A DNA stretch of 64,000 bases from Diprion similis (Eukaryota > Arthropoda > Insecta > Hymenoptera > Diprionidae), in assembly GCF_021155765.1 (NCBI RefSeq), contig NC_060107.1:7922501-7986500 (forward strand), written 5' to 3'. The notes beneath the pieces are model-generated. The model did no database searches. It saw only the letters and a program-made list of their open reading frames with translations, and was not told the DNA's origin. The position numbers were made by a program, and so were the translations under genes. Below are positions 10,120-22,200 of this stretch, in pieces. Every line of letters begins with the position of its first letter. The first letter of the stretch is position 1.

Positions 10120-13100
10120 CTAGAGATTGGTACTTTCGTGCTCAGACTTGGCCCTGACTGTCGGAGGTGGGGGCGGTGGTGGTTGTGGCCTTGGAGGTCG
10201 TTGGAGAAATCTGGGCGATGGTGGAGGCGGGTGCTGAGGTGTTTTAGGAACAATAACTGTTTCAGTTTGTGTTTGAACATCAATTATGTTTCCCTCTGAT
10301 CTCGTCCTGCTATGAGATCTTATTTGCTCTGGCATATCAGGTCTTGGTGGTTTCTCAGGTCTATTTTCGCCAGGCAATGACATCGATGCTGGTCTACTTC
10401 CGACACTGGGACTTCTCTGAAGATTTGGACCCAAACCAGAGGTGTGGTCACCTGAATTGGTCGCACCTACAAAGTTCCCGCGTACTTGGATTATACTAAC
10501 CTGCTGCTTATCCACCGAATACATGTGCGTGCGTTCCAATGTCAAAGGCTGCACAAATTAAAAAAAAATCATTTAGTCAACATTTTTGATTATCGTAGCT
10601 CCGATACATACACTAAAAACATCTAAATATGTATATTTACAGTGCTGCGCTACCATACTCAAAATAAAATATTACTATTTTAGATATCATAATTACTATA
10701 TAATGAACAATTTACTTCCCTGGGTACTGAATTCAAAAGTATAACTTTTTTTTCCGCTGCTATTTAATATTCCAACAGAAATTAACTACCATATTATCAT
10801 CTACTTTGCAACAATAAACTATGATTAATTATCGATAAGTTTGAAGAAACAAGGCAGAGGGGAAACCATGCAGTCAGTAAAGTATTAAACTTAATTCAAA
10901 CGACACGGTCACTTTCCAAGACCAATTAGCCATATTAATGATAAGATCTTAGTTGCTTTAACAATTTTCCACAGGAGTCTGATGAATTTTGTGAAATATA
11001 TAAATAATTGGCAACCTTGGTTTGCATTCATGAATAAAGTGGCTTCCTTATTTTTACCTTTATCGGACTTGCTTATCTCAGGTCGATTAAGATAAGAATT
11101 ATCTACAACAAAGTTTAGGGTATTTTCATAACTCTTAGAATGTACAAAGTTAGATCTATACAATACAAGTTTTCAAACATTTAGAGCAGAATTGAATTTA
11201 AATTAACACGACTCACAAGTACTGGACTATAGTATCAAATTGTTCAACTGATTATGTGTAAGTTACAAGTGATGAATAATAAAATGATTAATAATTCTTG
11301 CCGAAGCGAATTTTTCATGTTTTATTTATATCGTTACAGAACAACTCTGCTTATCAATATTATAATAGGATATTTCTAATTTTATTTTACTTTGCTATTT
11401 AAAAAGTATTGAAGAATTATTTAGTATTTACTAATATATTTAAGCTATTCTCATCAAAATTGTAAGAAGCACAATTATAACATACTTCTATCCACCTAAG
11501 TTTTAGTATACTAAAAAATAAAAATATTCATGTAAATATCTTTGATTCAGTTATAAATTACAAGCCAATACACATATCTTCGGAATGAGTTATACTGAAT
11601 AATAGCATCATACACAATCCAGGGTTGCATTTAAGGTACTTACACATTGTAACCAGAATAAGGACGTGCAATAATCAAGAAATAAAAAGAAAGGAAAAAG
11701 AAGGACGAAATCCGAATTGGTCTACAACTATTATCTCTGTAAATGGATAGAAACCAGAATAGGGTTAGAAACTACGATTCAAATCAAAATTCTAAGCTCA
11801 ACAATTCTCGCAATATTTTACTCAATTTTTACTTACTCCTGACTCTGCATCCAGATTTTCATTGCTCTGGCGATGCGCAGGTCTAATAAGACTGGACGGT
11901 CGCACAAGGCCAGCAGGACGCTCTGGAATAGCTGGTTTACCACTTCTCTCGACACTGCTCACACTTATAGACGTTATATTGTTGTCTACCGACTTTCTCC
12001 GTAACTCCACGATATCATCTGTTATCATTGAAGAATATGGTAGTGAAGATCAAATTCTTAATATTAAAAATATCAGAGCACCTCATGAATCAAGTATTAG
12101 AGAGATACCCAGTGATTGTCGTTGCAAGTAATCAACCTTTCCATGGAAGTTCAATCCCAAGTTTAATTTAACTTGAAAAATTAGCTCAGTTTACTAACCT
12201 GGAGATGGCTGGCTAATAGTCGATAAAGACCGTGGGGCTGCAACAGGTACTCTTCTCCTTTCGAGAGTTGAAGGTGAAGGTTTTTCAGCAGGGACAGGCT
12301 TAGGCTTGTTTGTAATACTTTCCATATGTTCCGGATCCGAAATCGATCGGCATTGATTGTTTTCGATATCCTTTTGATGCAGAGCTTCAAATCCGATGGG
12401 AACAGGATGTTTGGTATCTTGTTTTCCATGCTCAATTCTACTTTCGTTGTTCTTTGTCACGTCACTTGGAGGTGATTTAGGTTCTGGTTGTTTCTCTTGA
12501 ACTTGGATATCAGCCTTAGCTAAATCTGCTTTATTAATGATTTCAAACCCTAACGGTTTTACGTCAATTTCTAGATTTCTATCGACTTTTTCAGACTTAT
12601 TATCATGATGAACGGTTCCCAGTTCCACGTTATCATGCTTGTGTGGTTTGTACGTCGCCCTGTTCAATGTAGCAGTTACAATTGGTCTTGGCGGTTTATC
12701 TGGTGTGGCTGGTAATTTTTCGTCAAATCGTTTATCATGCTTATCAGGAGTACTACTGGGTGGTGTCGGAGCAGGTTTGTTTTTTCTACGAGTTGCAGGC
12801 TTTGGACTTCCTTGTGGAGGACTGCCACCATGATCGCTAAGACTGCTATTTGAAATCGCTCGTCTCATCCCGACACCCGGTGTTTCCGAACCATTAAGAA
12901 AACTTACGTCTAAATCACGATCAAAATCTATATCCCCAGGGAAGAACCAGTCAGAGTATGTTACCAATTGATCCACTATTAGACTAGAGTTGTTTGCTGT
13001 GCTCATATTCATTCTAAAATTGCAATAAACAAGGAAAACTGTAAAACGATTGCATTGAAATTTGTTGGCATGGTGAAGTTCATAACTATGTTGTGACATA

Positions 13101-16100
13101 GAGAGTAAGAATTGAAAACATCCACTTACACCATAGTATTACCATCTTCTTGTGGGCTCCAAATTAAATTCGGAGCAATAACAATGGCTATATTCTGTGG
13201 TGTCATTTTGTTGATATCCTGATTTTTAGTAAGCACAGATAAGAACTTCATTAGGAACCTCAAATTTTCAAAATTTGCTGGAGGTAGCTTGTACAGGACC
13301 TCCCAGAGAGCACGTAGTCTTGCTTCGTTTTGGGTAACTTTGGCAGCTGCCATCCATTCAGGATATAATCTGATGAAATAATTGTTACTATAACTTTTGG
13401 TTGATCAAAAATACAAGCATTAAAATTATATCATTTCCGTTGAAATAAAGCATGACGATCAAGTTCGTTGATATACGTGTATCATTTTAAACCGTTTAAA
13501 GGTTCTGTCTACATAAGTTGAGTAATTTGAATAATAGAATTAAACGATGCGTATGCAAATGTTGGATTTTATTGCATGTTTATTTCATCAGGTATACTTG
13601 GCTAATGCTGGCAGTTAAATCAGTGGAAGTCATTGCTGAGGTCAAACCAATTGAATGTTCAACGTAGCCAATAAGCCCAATAAAGGTCCCATTGCATATT
13701 ACATAGTCAGAAGTCAGTGTCTCTTGTGTCTATAGAAACTTAAGTGGAGATTTTTCACACGCAGAAGACTTGTCTTTTCTTTGTTAACAAATTCCAAATA
13801 AAAATTAACTCTCTGTTTGCATATTATACATTGTGAAATTAGCAAGAAATCACAGGAGCACCAAAATTTGGAATAAAAAGGTAGGATAAATAATGTTTTG
13901 TAATCTCATGGCACTTTCGTAAAAATCTACAAGCCACTTAATGGATCGCTGGGCTTGCAGGTACAAGATGTATTTTTAGACTACCCAGTCATTGACCAAT
14001 TGACTTTCATATTGAAGCGTGTAACTCACTTATAGGTGAGCAAAGGTTCGGGTAGTTCTCGTAGGTACGATTTCAGTGCCCCAGCAACCACATGAGGATC
14101 CCTATATTCCAGGACCGTTGGCAGAGTCAGACAACGCGCGTCAAAGCTCAGCTTTATTCTTCTTAGTTTAGAAGCACCGCCAGCTATCCGAAACAGCCCT
14201 TCTTCCTCCATACCGAGCCTCAAAAGTGCAGACACGCACAATTGAATAGGTAGGGCTATTTTTCTATTCGTCACACGCAAATGCTCCTCTAGTGGGTAAC
14301 CGTATACCGGCTTTGTTTCATTGTCATCTGTGCAAATGGTGAAAGTCAATCTTAATATTTCAGCAAAGAAGCATTGACAAATACATAGTCAATCACTGTA
14401 ACTTATTCTGCAGTTGACTGCAAAAATGAAAAATATGTGACATAACTTTCAGTGATGACTAAAATGAGTAGTAATAATTTACTTATGAAGGTCTCCACTT
14501 GAGGAATCATATCTTCCAGGCAATGTAAGGCACTCTCGTGATACGCTCTCTGTAATTTGACATACTGAATAATGGTTTGGGCTAGGTCTGTTTCCCGTGA
14601 CATTAACTGAAACATTTCAGCGGCTAATTGATCGCGACATTGTTCCACCTTCCCTTCAGCTTCTTCCAATTCTTCTCTTAAGCTGTCAGCTTTTGTTGCT
14701 CCAGTGCCTGAAGGAAGTTGAAAATAGAATCATCGTAACTACTCAGAGACAAAACCGAAACTTCACAATGTTTGCATAATTATTTGGGAAAGTTACTTAC
14801 TTCCTACGCTGTGTTTGGTCGCTTGTTGATGACGAGTTCTTGCACTGTCCATATCTAAAGTTAGTCTAGCTAAATTTCGTTTATGTTTCAATATATTTGG
14901 TACATCTGTTTCCAAAATCTGTTGCAAAGGAGTTGCTACGTATTGATCTACTTTTGACTCGTGATCCACAGCTTCGTGAGCTAGTGCAATCTGCGCCTTA
15001 CCGCATTCCAATAACGTAGTTCCGAGAAGCGTATCATCCGATCCGTTTTCTATCATCATTTGCCCAAGAACGTATTCCGGGCATTTTTTCTATAAAGTAA
15101 TTCATTGCACAGGTGAAAAAAGAAGCAAAGTACTTTTTATAATTTGATTTAACACCATTCATGTACTTAAGTTAAGATAATGGGGAAAAATGGATTTAGT
15201 CATACGGAGAAACCAATTAGTGATAAGACTCAAATTATTTTCATGGTTGCCTTGAGGTATATATAGCAGAATCACTGTCATTCACTACACTGCTATCTAA
15301 AATGCATTTTAAAGACACAGAATCAAGATTTAGGGTTGATAACGCTGAACATTGAAGAGAGAATAAAAAAAATTTTTATGGGAATTAAAATATCCTTGGA
15401 AAGAATTAAAGTCAGAATGAATGTACGTGTAAAGCTTTTACAGAGTGTAACAACATTAATTATGCAATAAATTCCTTGAAACAAATTTTCTACAGCTGGC
15501 TTGCTTATTTACTTGCGATATCTTATGTTGTGGTCAGCACAATAACTTCGAAGCAGTACATTCTTTCATGTAATTGAATGAGACATTGTAAAAGATAGGC
15601 TAAACTCTCTGACAATGAGTAATGAACACGTTTAATCAGTTGAAGCAAAAGCAGTTATTTTTGTGATTGCAAAGACCGAGGACAATTGCAGATAAACAAA
15701 TTTGAATCACATCCGTCAATAGAATTCGAAATTCCCTGTACACGCAAAATCAGAGTAAACCCTAAATTGCATACTATTTCTAATGCCATGTCGACTCCTC
15801 TAGTTCTTTCTTTACCTGATAATGTTTGTAAATAGAATGATGATTCACAGACAACCTCTTTGTTTGAAGAAAGGTATAATTCTCAGTGAAGCCTAATTTT
15901 TATTTCTATTATAAGTTTGGTCATAACTAATCCTGGATAAACGAGCTTACTTAGATGCTCAGTCGAAAACCAAATAGTAAATATTTTTTGCAAACTTACC
16001 AATCGCTTTTCTTTCTGAGCCGGATCCTGGGCAAGCGTTTGACTCGGAGCATTTCCAAGCCGTTTACTAAGCCCTGTAAGCGCTGCTCTGATCTGATCCA

Positions 16101-17498
16101 CATGTTTGTCTGCCTTTTGTAGATCATCGGTCAATACTTCTGTCTTTCCAGCTCTGGAAGAATTATGTAATTTCTCAAACAGTTCTGTTACAATTTTACG
16201 CTGTACACATTACCAGGTTTTATAATATTTCACCAAGACTTCCAGCCCATATATTTTGTGGATTCTGCGAGACTTTAACTACTTTTACTTTAACCACATT
16301 TAACCTAAGTAGCGGTTTATTAGCGGGCACTCGGTGCCGCTGGTTTTCAGAATTGTGATAGCTAACGAATTTGCAAACTTTAAAAATGTTACTGATTTAT
16401 TTCAATACTGTGTATCCATACAAATGTTGATGGTTAATGAATTCAGTAGAGAAATCCTTACTTGCTCTGCGAGCGACTTGTAGTTGTTATTATCAATTAC
16501 AGGAAATCCCCTTAGCAAATAGTGATTAAAAACCTGGTGCTCTGTACTTTGTCAACAAGAGAATTCATGGCGTTGTATCATCATCGGATTTCCCATTTGA
16601 GATATAACGCGATGGACTTCCTTTACGGCACAAGCATTAAGTTATGAGAATAAGCGATATGTATAAAAAAAAAAAATACCTTCCACCAATTTCATAGACA
16701 TGAATATAATTTCAGAATATCTGAATTTAAATTAGGCTAACAAATCCCATAGATCTTGTGTCATTCATGTTTTATCATCGTAAAAATTGGAATATTTTAG
16801 CATGAGTACATTAGCTTCTGTTACAAAGTGGTAGAACAATTGCAGACGGTACTTCTATATCTTATTTTATCTCTCGGTAACAAAATTGTAATTGAATCTC
16901 TTCGTAGAAGAAGATATGATAATCATTGTTATAGATTAGATCACGACACTTGAATTGAATTGAATTCGACGCCAGTTCCAGATTATCCATACCGTAATAG
17001 AAAATATGTATTTATTAATCAAAATAAAAAGAATGTGGATCTGCCGAGTTCCAGCGGATAAAGAAGGAAGAAAAAAAAATTCATCAACAATCTGTAATTC
17101 TGTAGAAATATGCAAAAGTGTATGACTATTGTATACATGAATATTTCAAGAACCCATTTAATTCTCGTAGCGATTTTACCGTAATTTGCGATTAAATTCA
17201 TGGAAAGTGAAATGTGGGTACCACGAAGGTCATCGAACGTAATTTTCAAGCCGATTAAAAACGGGATGTAAAATTATTTGGAACGATTGAAACGATCTGG
17301 TTTTTATTATATTAATACAATAACCTAAACGTATACTGCAAAAGTTTTGTACAGCTTATAACCTGTCAAGTTTTACGCATCGAAAGTCATGGTTTATTGT
17401 CCAACGATGAATAACGCCGATTAACAATAGTTAACGGGTGTTTACCTCGAGAATGTTTGATCGGCGAGCTGTTTCACCCTGAAAAACTGTTTCTTCAT
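10120..17498 (-). CDS. RhoGAP92B: BAR-RhoGAP protein, ARHGAP17/ARHGAP44 (RICH) family
   Basis: Nine exons joined in phase: 17498-17446, 16153-16000, 15089-14801, 14707-14483, 14327-14030, 13369-13130, 13013-12199, 12018-11837 and 10548-10120, giving 894 residues (human ARHGAP17 is about 880). The N-terminal BAR domain (1-~240) opens with MKKQFFRVKQLADQTFSRAGKT split by intron 1 and carries the NILKHKRNLARLTLDMDSAR helix. The RhoGAP domain (~249-435) has the arginine finger Arg287 in EEGLFRIAG and the NKMTPQNIAIVIAPNL motif, so it should be catalytically active on Rac/Cdc42-type GTPases. The tail has SH3-ligand PxxP clusters, polyproline near the end, and a terminal ESTNL that fits a class-I PDZ ligand. 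Family members bend or sense membranes and restrain actin remodelling at junctions, endosomes or synapses. The first intron (1.3 kb) and the last (1.3 kb) are the longest. Confidence 0.95.
10549..11836 (-). other. Intron 8 of the RhoGAP gene
   Basis: This intron separates two Pro/Ser-rich tail exons and is AT-rich. It holds one open stretch on the minus strand (10909-11163), but the flanking splice phases do not allow it as a simple phase-0 cassette exon. Nothing else stands out. Confidence 0.5.
16154..17445 (-). other. Intron 1 of the RhoGAP gene
   Basis: This intron splits codon 18 of the BAR domain, between exons encoding MKKQFFRVKQLADQTFS and RAGKTEVL. It is AT-rich and holds a short GC-rich stem-loop near 16324-16341 (GCGGGCAC / GTGCCGC). 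I see no coding exon inside it. Confidence 0.6.
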
Positions 17499-19240
17499 GG
17501 TCGCTGCTTTTCAGTACTTCGTTTGACAGTTCGGATAGGAGTGAAATCGCGCCACGAACCGCCCACCGCGCACGCTCGGATTGTGTACACCACCTCGGAT
17601 TCTTTTTTCTCTATTCGCCTATATTATTTATTATTCCACCACTTGTTTCTCTTCTTCTGTTCTTCTTTATTCTCCAAATGTTTTTCAAATTTCTTCACTC
17701 ACTCCCCGCCCACCGACGATGACTATTTATAACCAAAACCTGGAGCACCGCTGGACGTGGACTCATGTAAAAATCCAAGTCAGATTCAGCCGAGTAACGA
17801 ATTACCATTGAGAATACGTCCAACACTTTAAACGGACACTGATCAGTCATAATGCTCGGCGATGATCTCACTTCACAGTTTACCTAGTTCGGTACACGAT
17901 CAACCTAGCCTCTACACCTTCGATAAGTTATTTATATATCGTCGTAAAATTTCAGTACTTTTACCACGGTGCATACACGGAAATTGAGCCTCGATACCCG
18001 AGCCTTCCTTTTCATTCAATTTGCACTCGTCTTATCATCGCGGAGCTTAATTTTTCCCTCAAACTACGTGTCAAACTTCTCTTTCGAACTCTTATCAGCT
18101 ATCACTCGTATCCGCATCGCGCATATACCTACTCTTGTATTAATTTTACTGTCCTAGCTCGCTCTACGTTCGCTCTGCAGTTACCAGTGATGTTCACCTT
18201 GTTTGCAGCCCTCGCGGCTAACTTCACACTCCGGATTATCGAGATTCGCCTCTCTTCGATATATCGCATGATATCGCACATCAAATCACTGTGGTTTCAA
18301 CCCATCCCTCAAGATGGCGCGAAGAACGCACTGCTAGCGCATGAATTTGAATTGCAGTGGTTTTCATCAATCCTATCCTTCCTCTTTGGTTTGACTACTA
18401 CTAAACTTACGACGTTGACTGATGATATATTCTTCAGTCTTCAACGTTTACGATGAAACGATGGTTTAGAAGTTGCGACTATAGTTAATCTAGTTAAATT
18501 TACTTCAATCATACGTACCATTCTTTTGAACGCCGAAATGTGTATGTTATATTTAGTCTCTCACACACAAATTAAGCTCTCATCCATTAAAATATTCAAA
18601 CAATGTGACATTGGCGTAAGCGTTGACTAAAGAATATACTTCAGTCGACGGCGTAAATTTTTTGAGACAACAATGTGGTCTCCCTGACGTTGTTAATAAT
18701 TCGATATTGTAGGTTTGAATGGATACGAATTTCCTTTCTCATTGAGTTTTCTGAGTTAAAAAATATTATTCGAATTTCGTTCAAATTCACTGACATCGGC
18801 TCAAGTATTTTTATTTATATTTTGTAATACTTCTAATGAAACTCTAAATACTTTATTATAATTTGAGAAACAAGTTAGAGCTGAGTTAAAATAATTACAT
18901 ATACTTGCTCCTCTGACTCGAGTCGCGAATTGAGTTTGGAGACCGCGACTTTCGATATATTAATCCCCAAGTCGATAAGACTCGAGAAGAGTGCGTTGCG
19001 GCGATTGCAATTGTGGCCAACTTTATACCGGTCGGTGCGTATTCACAGACGGCGCAGTACGTGGTACGGTAACCACGACCGTAACAATCTTTGACAGATT
19101 TCATTTGACTGGCATTCCATGCCGCTGGCGCAGCTCCGTATTGAAATATAATAATAATTAGTAACGAGGGATTTAAGCTGATGAGACTGTTATTTTGCAA
19201 GTTTTCCTTTCCTTGCGCTTTAAAGTTAAGATTATTCAAA
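17499..19240. promoter_or_regulatory. Divergent intergenic region, RhoGAP92B / Mfsd11
   Basis: This 1.74-kb gap lies between the divergent start codons of the RhoGAP gene (minus) and Mfsd11 (plus). A CpG-richer patch at about 17535-17610 directly upstream of the RhoGAP ATG is a likely promoter or 5' UTR. A second CpG-richer patch at about 18910-19140 lies 100-330 bp before the Mfsd11 ATG. No further exon is recognised. Confidence 0.5.
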
Positions 19241-22200
19241 ATGAGTTTCGATACTCGTCTCTTCAACGTGATAGTATTAAGCTGTGGTTTCATGTTGACT
19301 TTTACCGCTTTCCAAACGATGGGAAACATCGAGGTGAGTTTATAATCGAGTAATTATCATTGATCCCTAACACTCTGTCTGCCGCATTAACGACCGTCAT
19401 TGCATCAAATTCCAGGGAAGCTCTGAATGTCGACGAGTTAAATCCGCTCGACTTTGCACTTATTGTTGACACACAGTCAGCTGTTCGCCAGAACACTCGC
19501 ATTCCGGCACGCATTCTCCTATTCGTATCGTAATCTCTTGGCCGTATCGCTCACACTTTGCCTATAATGTATGAATGTGAAAATTTTGAAGAATCGCGCG
19601 CGACAGCCGTTGGCGTTCAAAACTCCCGTCAAGCATTGCGCGACTAATATTTTTGTATCATGAATAAAAAAAAAGCGAATTCTGGTCGCTCTTTCTTCCA
19701 GATCTCGTTATTGAATATCTAAGAAATGACGATGACCAATTGCAAAAAACGTATCTTCGATCGCATTGACAGAGAATTACCCATACACGTACGACCTTGA
19801 GGTAAAAATTTCGTTTTTGGGACGGGTGCGAAAGCTCGCCCACTCAACGAGATGATCAAAAAGTAGCTCATTTCGTAATTGTGAATCCTAGTGCTAGCTT
19901 GACTTTCCATTTTGTTCCACTACTTCGACACTGGATCTATCACGAATAGTTTTACACACGGCACAGAGCGATACGGAAAGCTAGAGAGTCGCTGGGATGA
20001 TGATTGCTCAACGTTTCAACTGCTCAAATGTCAACCCGTACTAGCAAGTTTCTCGTGAGAAGATTTCCTGTATAATGAATATAAAAGTAGCCGGAGGCAT
20101 AAACGCAGGTTTTGAAATCAATGCATTGATTGTTTCGTTGACCAACAACTTTCCGAATTCATAATCGATATACATACATACATTGTACATGTATAGTAAA
20201 GACAAATCGAAGCAGCAGCTGCAAACTTTCATATAATTTTTTGCAAAAGTAGAGATCATTTTGATGGGAAAACGATTATTGAACCAGGGTTAGTGCAAAA
20301 ACGCGTGGTTTCTTAATATAGGTAGAAAATATCATGTGGAAGTCAGTAACGAGTTATTGGATCTATTCAGGTTGAAGAAAAAAACCATTCTTCCGCGACT
20401 TTAGAATTTTAACTTGAAACTTAATAAACCGTAATAAAGCAAGAGACGTTAATATTTTGAAATCATAGTTCCTTCAAAATAATTATAAAATTTATAAAGA
20501 GTAAATTTTCATCCCAATCTTTCAAACAATCTAATTATAAGCGTTAACAAATAAAAGTGTAATTTTTCTGCGCCACTAAAGCTTCTACGACTAGGCAGTC
20601 AGTCGCTGAAGCGTCATGGGTAAAATCGACGAACTTGATACACCGTACAGGACGTACGATACGATAACAGAGTATAAAAAATAGTTCGTATAACGAATGC
20701 GAATACAGAAACGTATCAACGTTCTAAGCATGCAAAATCACAGAATGTAACTCTGGGGGAGATGAGCAATGCAACGATGCCTGTTGCGGTTGTGAGCATA
20801 TTGTAATGTTGTTATGCAGGGAAATCTCTCTGCAGCAGAGAGACAATTAAATGCAGGATATTTTCTGCGTGGTAATCACGTTATCATTTTGAAAAGGAAG
20901 GTCGATGACACGAACGAAAGAAAAAATCGGTTCATTTTATCAGACCCAGATTTCACTTCGAGAGATGCTGCGGCCCCGATTACGCGTTATCATATATTTG
21001 TATGATGGAACGATAGAGTCGTACCTCTCTTCGAATTCGGTGATAGCGTAACTTTTGAAAACATTCAATTTAATTCCGACGCTGCAACATAGAATTATAT
21101 CATCGTATAATTATTTTCCTCGAGGGTTAATACTGGCGATTAACAACTCCTTGACGGTCATTTTCCACTAAAAAATTCTTCTGTCCCGGAATTGTGAATG
21201 TGAGAAATCAGATTCGTTGCTACAATTTGTGGTTTGTATCTGAATATGCGAATCGCGTTAGAAAGCTGCGCGTTGAACGGTGCCAGAAATCGACAATTCG
21301 TGATTTATAATTATCCATTAATTGGTGCAGTTTACACTGCTGCAAGTGCCCGTGTTTTCGGGTCAGTGCAGCAATTTCTTCTTGAGGTAAACGAGAGTTA
21401 ATTAGCGGCTACCTTCGCCCGCCGTAACACATTCATAAAGAACTGAACATTTCTACTAACAACTTAAGCGGAAACGTAATTTCAAGAATCACCGAGTGAT
21501 TTTTCTAATCTAAGCTACAGTTATGCTATATAATAAATCACATTGACTCGGTAATTCTTGAAATTGTATATTTGGACTCAAAAATAGTATTATTCAATGT
21601 CTTTCGCGATTTGACAAAATGATAAAAAATTCGTCAACTTTGAGGACTCGGTACTGTATAAATGCGCGGAAAAAATAACTTTTTATGGTCATAATGGGAT
21701 TCCTTGACCTCAAAAATACTTGAAACCTATGCTCTCAAAAGTAAATATTCACCTGAGACACTAGAAACATCGAATTACTTTATGACACGGTTTTGAGATT
21801 TTTGGCACTTACGGCACGGGCGCGCTTAACGCCACTAGACACCTTGGCACTCGAGTAGTTAAAAGCGAGAATTCCGATTTGGGTCAAAGCAAATTTATTT
21901 CATTCTATCGATAGTGATAATAGTGAATTTGCTCTTGAACCAGTCTCAATGTCGCATAGTTGCGAATTCATATGTAAGTGCAAAGTGAAATATTTGACAT
22001 TCCTCATAAAAGCTTGGTAAAATACAAGTCCATCCTGAAGCGTTAAATTTGTAAGAAGATGCTTCAGGTACTTCACAGGACAAGTCAGGGACCTATAGGG
22101 TTTCGTATCTCAAAAAAATTCAGCTTCCCGAATACCAACCTTCTTATATCTTGAATCAAACCCAAGGATTATATATTTCTCGTTATCCTTCGCACGGTTA

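Noticed and set aside
10909-11163. Possible extra exon in RhoGAP intron 8
   Set aside because: Candidate splice sites would give phases that do not match the phase-0 neighbours, and the peptide has no relation to the family.
18895-19329. Minus-strand frame opposite Mfsd11 exon 1 with a Cys/Tyr-rich stretch
   Set aside because: Considered as a small secreted peptide, but it lacks a signal sequence at its start and lies in the Mfsd11 promoter and exon 1.
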